The notes beneath the pieces are model-generated. The model was not told where the DNA came from, did no database searches, and saw only the letters and a list, made by a program, of their open reading frames with translations. Of a stretch of DNA of 6,856 bases, positions 6,425 through 6,856 are shown in pieces. This stretch comes from Lachnospiraceae bacterium UBA3772. Its GTDB lineage: Bacteria > Bacillota > Clostridia > Lachnospirales > Lachnospiraceae. Positions within the stretch are counted from its first letter, which is position 1, and each line of letters begins with the position of its first letter. The stretch lies in assembly GCA_002371025.1 (NCBI GenBank), contig DFFQ01000036.1:1-6856 (forward strand), written 5' to 3'. The translations under genes and the position numbers were made by a program.

Positions 6425-6430
6425 TCCTCC
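6425..6430 (-). promoter_or_regulatory. Ribosome binding site that fixes the DUF4364 gene start
   Basis: On the minus strand GGAGGA is followed by CCC and then ATG at 6421. The spacing is short but the match to the anti-Shine-Dalgarno is strong. No comparable site precedes the in-frame TTG at 6463. Confidence 0.8.
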
Positions 6431-6451
6431 AATTAAAAAATACCATGAAAT

Positions 6452-6480
6452 AGAATAAAACAAAATGTGAAAAAAATCAA
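6452..6480 (-). promoter_or_regulatory. Possible promoter of the DUF4364 gene
   Basis: Read on the minus strand, TTGATT (6480-6475) and TATTCT (6457-6452) are 17 bp apart, each matching four of six consensus bases. Transcription would begin near 6445, about 24 bases before the start codon. The surrounding DNA is very AT-rich, so chance matches are possible. Confidence 0.42.
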
Positions 6481-6496
6481 TAAATGCGATATTTTT

Positions 6497-6525
6497 TTGA
6501 CAAGAAAAAAAATAGATGTTATAGT
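6497..6525 (+). promoter_or_regulatory. Strong sigma-A promoter of the rho-like gene
   Basis: TTGACA (6497-6502) is a perfect -35 and TATAGT (6520-6525) a five-of-six -10, with 17 bp between. An A/T-tract region upstream could act as an UP element. Transcription should start near 6532, giving a leader of about 88 bases. Confidence 0.88.
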
Positions 6526-6536
6526 AAAAACATCTA
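6513..6536. promoter_or_regulatory. Operator-like inverted repeat over the rho-like promoter
   Basis: TAGATGTT (6513-6520) and AACATCTA (6529-6536) are perfect 8-bp inverted arms with an 8-bp spacer. The repeat brackets the -10 box and covers the expected start site, the usual position of a repressor operator. As RNA only the right arm would be transcribed, so a role as DNA site is more likely than as a hairpin. Confidence 0.5.
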
Positions 6537-6619
6537 AGAAATATGAAAAAAAATTCGATTCTATTTTATTCAAATATTTTTTTCCAAAGATAAACAAGAT
6601 TATTATTAAAGGAGTGTTT

Positions 6620-6856
6620 ATGGATTATAGCAAGCTTAAAATTGCTGAGCTTAGAGTAATCGCTAAGGAAAAAGGATTAAGAAATATCACAGGAACAAAG
6701 AAAAAAGAGCTTGTCGAGTTATTAACAAACGTTGATAAGATGCTTAATAGGGATGTTCAGTCTTCTCCTTCTCCGGTTACTAATGCAAGTGAAAATGCTA
6801 AACAGGTAGAGGGGCCTCGCAAGAGAGGAAGAAAACCTAAGAATCAGACGGTTGAA
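6620..6856 (+). CDS. rho: Transcription termination factor Rho, N-terminal fragment (probable)
   Basis: The gene starts at ATG 6620 behind AAAGGAG (6608-6614, 5-base gap) and runs off the window after 79 codons. Residues 1-37 match the Rho_N helical domain (SAP-like): YSKLKIAELRVIAKEKG, then ITGTKKKELVELL. After it comes a Ser/Pro/Asn-rich linker and a basic patch, PRKRGRKPKN (66-75), similar to an AT-hook. Many Gram-positive Rho proteins carry such a charged insertion between Rho_N and the RNA-binding cold-shock domain. Rho is a hexameric RNA helicase that ends transcription at unstructured RNA. The RNA-binding and ATPase domains lie outside the window, so another Rho_N-containing protein cannot be excluded. 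It has a near-consensus promoter overlapped by a palindrome, suggesting regulated or autoregulated expression. Confidence 0.7.
   Translation, partial: MDYSKLKIAELRVIAKEKGLRNITGTKKKELVELLTNVDKMLNRDVQSSPSPVTNASENAKQVEGPRKRGRKPKNQTVE

Noticed and set aside
6422..6463. A TTG start extending the DUF4364 protein by 14 residues
   Set aside because: It would place the strong GGAGGA site inside the gene, and the added residues do not resemble the start of the winged-helix-like domain.
264..6536. Shared AGATGTT/AACATCT arms in the etfA terminator and the rho-like promoter palindrome as one regulatory motif
   Set aside because: In the terminator the arms form a compact hairpin with a T-run; the short AT-rich match is easily explained by chance.
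6448..6566. AAATAGAAT (6448-6456) and ATTCTATTT (6558-6566) as long-range inverted repeats around the divergent promoters
   Set aside because: Nine A/T-dominated bases over 100 bp apart are expected by chance in such AT-rich DNA.
1..6856. CRISPR array, tRNA, rRNA, insertion sequence, prophage or defence genes
   Set aside because: No regularly spaced repeats, cloverleaf, transposase motifs or phage-type genes are seen; nearly all the DNA is explained by core genes and short regulatory gaps.

Overview
The window looks like a chromosomal core segment of an AT-rich Clostridia, most likely a Lachnospiraceae relative of Butyrivibrio or Pseudobutyrivibrio. This rests on the low GC content, strong AGGAG-type ribosome binding sites, an ETF subunit, the tig-clpP-clpX-engB order and a DUF4364-type protein, which is typical of Clostridia. 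The genus is an inference from style, not from a search.

Layout, left to right. (1) Positions 1-242 hold the C-terminal 79 residues of the electron-transfer flavoprotein alpha subunit (etfA). A strong intrinsic terminator follows, then a second long imperfect hairpin with its own T-run. (2) A near-consensus sigma-A promoter (372-400) drives a two-gene unit, mtnN (453-1145) and luxS (1175-1651). Together they turn S-adenosylhomocysteine into adenine, homocysteine and DPD, the AI-2 precursor. (3) A 140-bp gap with a plausible promoter leads to a protein quality-control block: tig (trigger factor), clpP (protease), clpX (unfoldase) and engB (ribosome-assembly GTPase). clpX and engB overlap by one base, and no lon gene lies between them. 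(4) An 85-bp, almost perfect palindrome acts as a bidirectional terminator between engB and the convergent minus-strand gene. (5) That gene (5819-6421) encodes a 200-residue DUF4364-type winged-helix-like protein. (6) Across a 198-bp AT-rich divergent region lies a consensus promoter (TTGACA-N17-TATAGT) with an inverted repeat over its -10 and start site. It drives a gene cut by the window end whose N-terminus is a Rho_N domain followed by a basic AT-hook-like linker, most likely transcription terminator Rho.

Functionally this is housekeeping DNA: methyl-cycle detoxification and AI-2 production, co-translational folding plus ClpXP proteolysis, ribosome assembly and transcription termination. 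I see no mobile element, CRISPR array, tRNA, rRNA, prophage or defence system, and no gene-free stretch over 300 bases. The least explained parts are the non-coding signals: the operator-like palindrome at the rho-like promoter, the double hairpin after etfA, the long convergent palindrome, and the DUF4364 gene beside rho.
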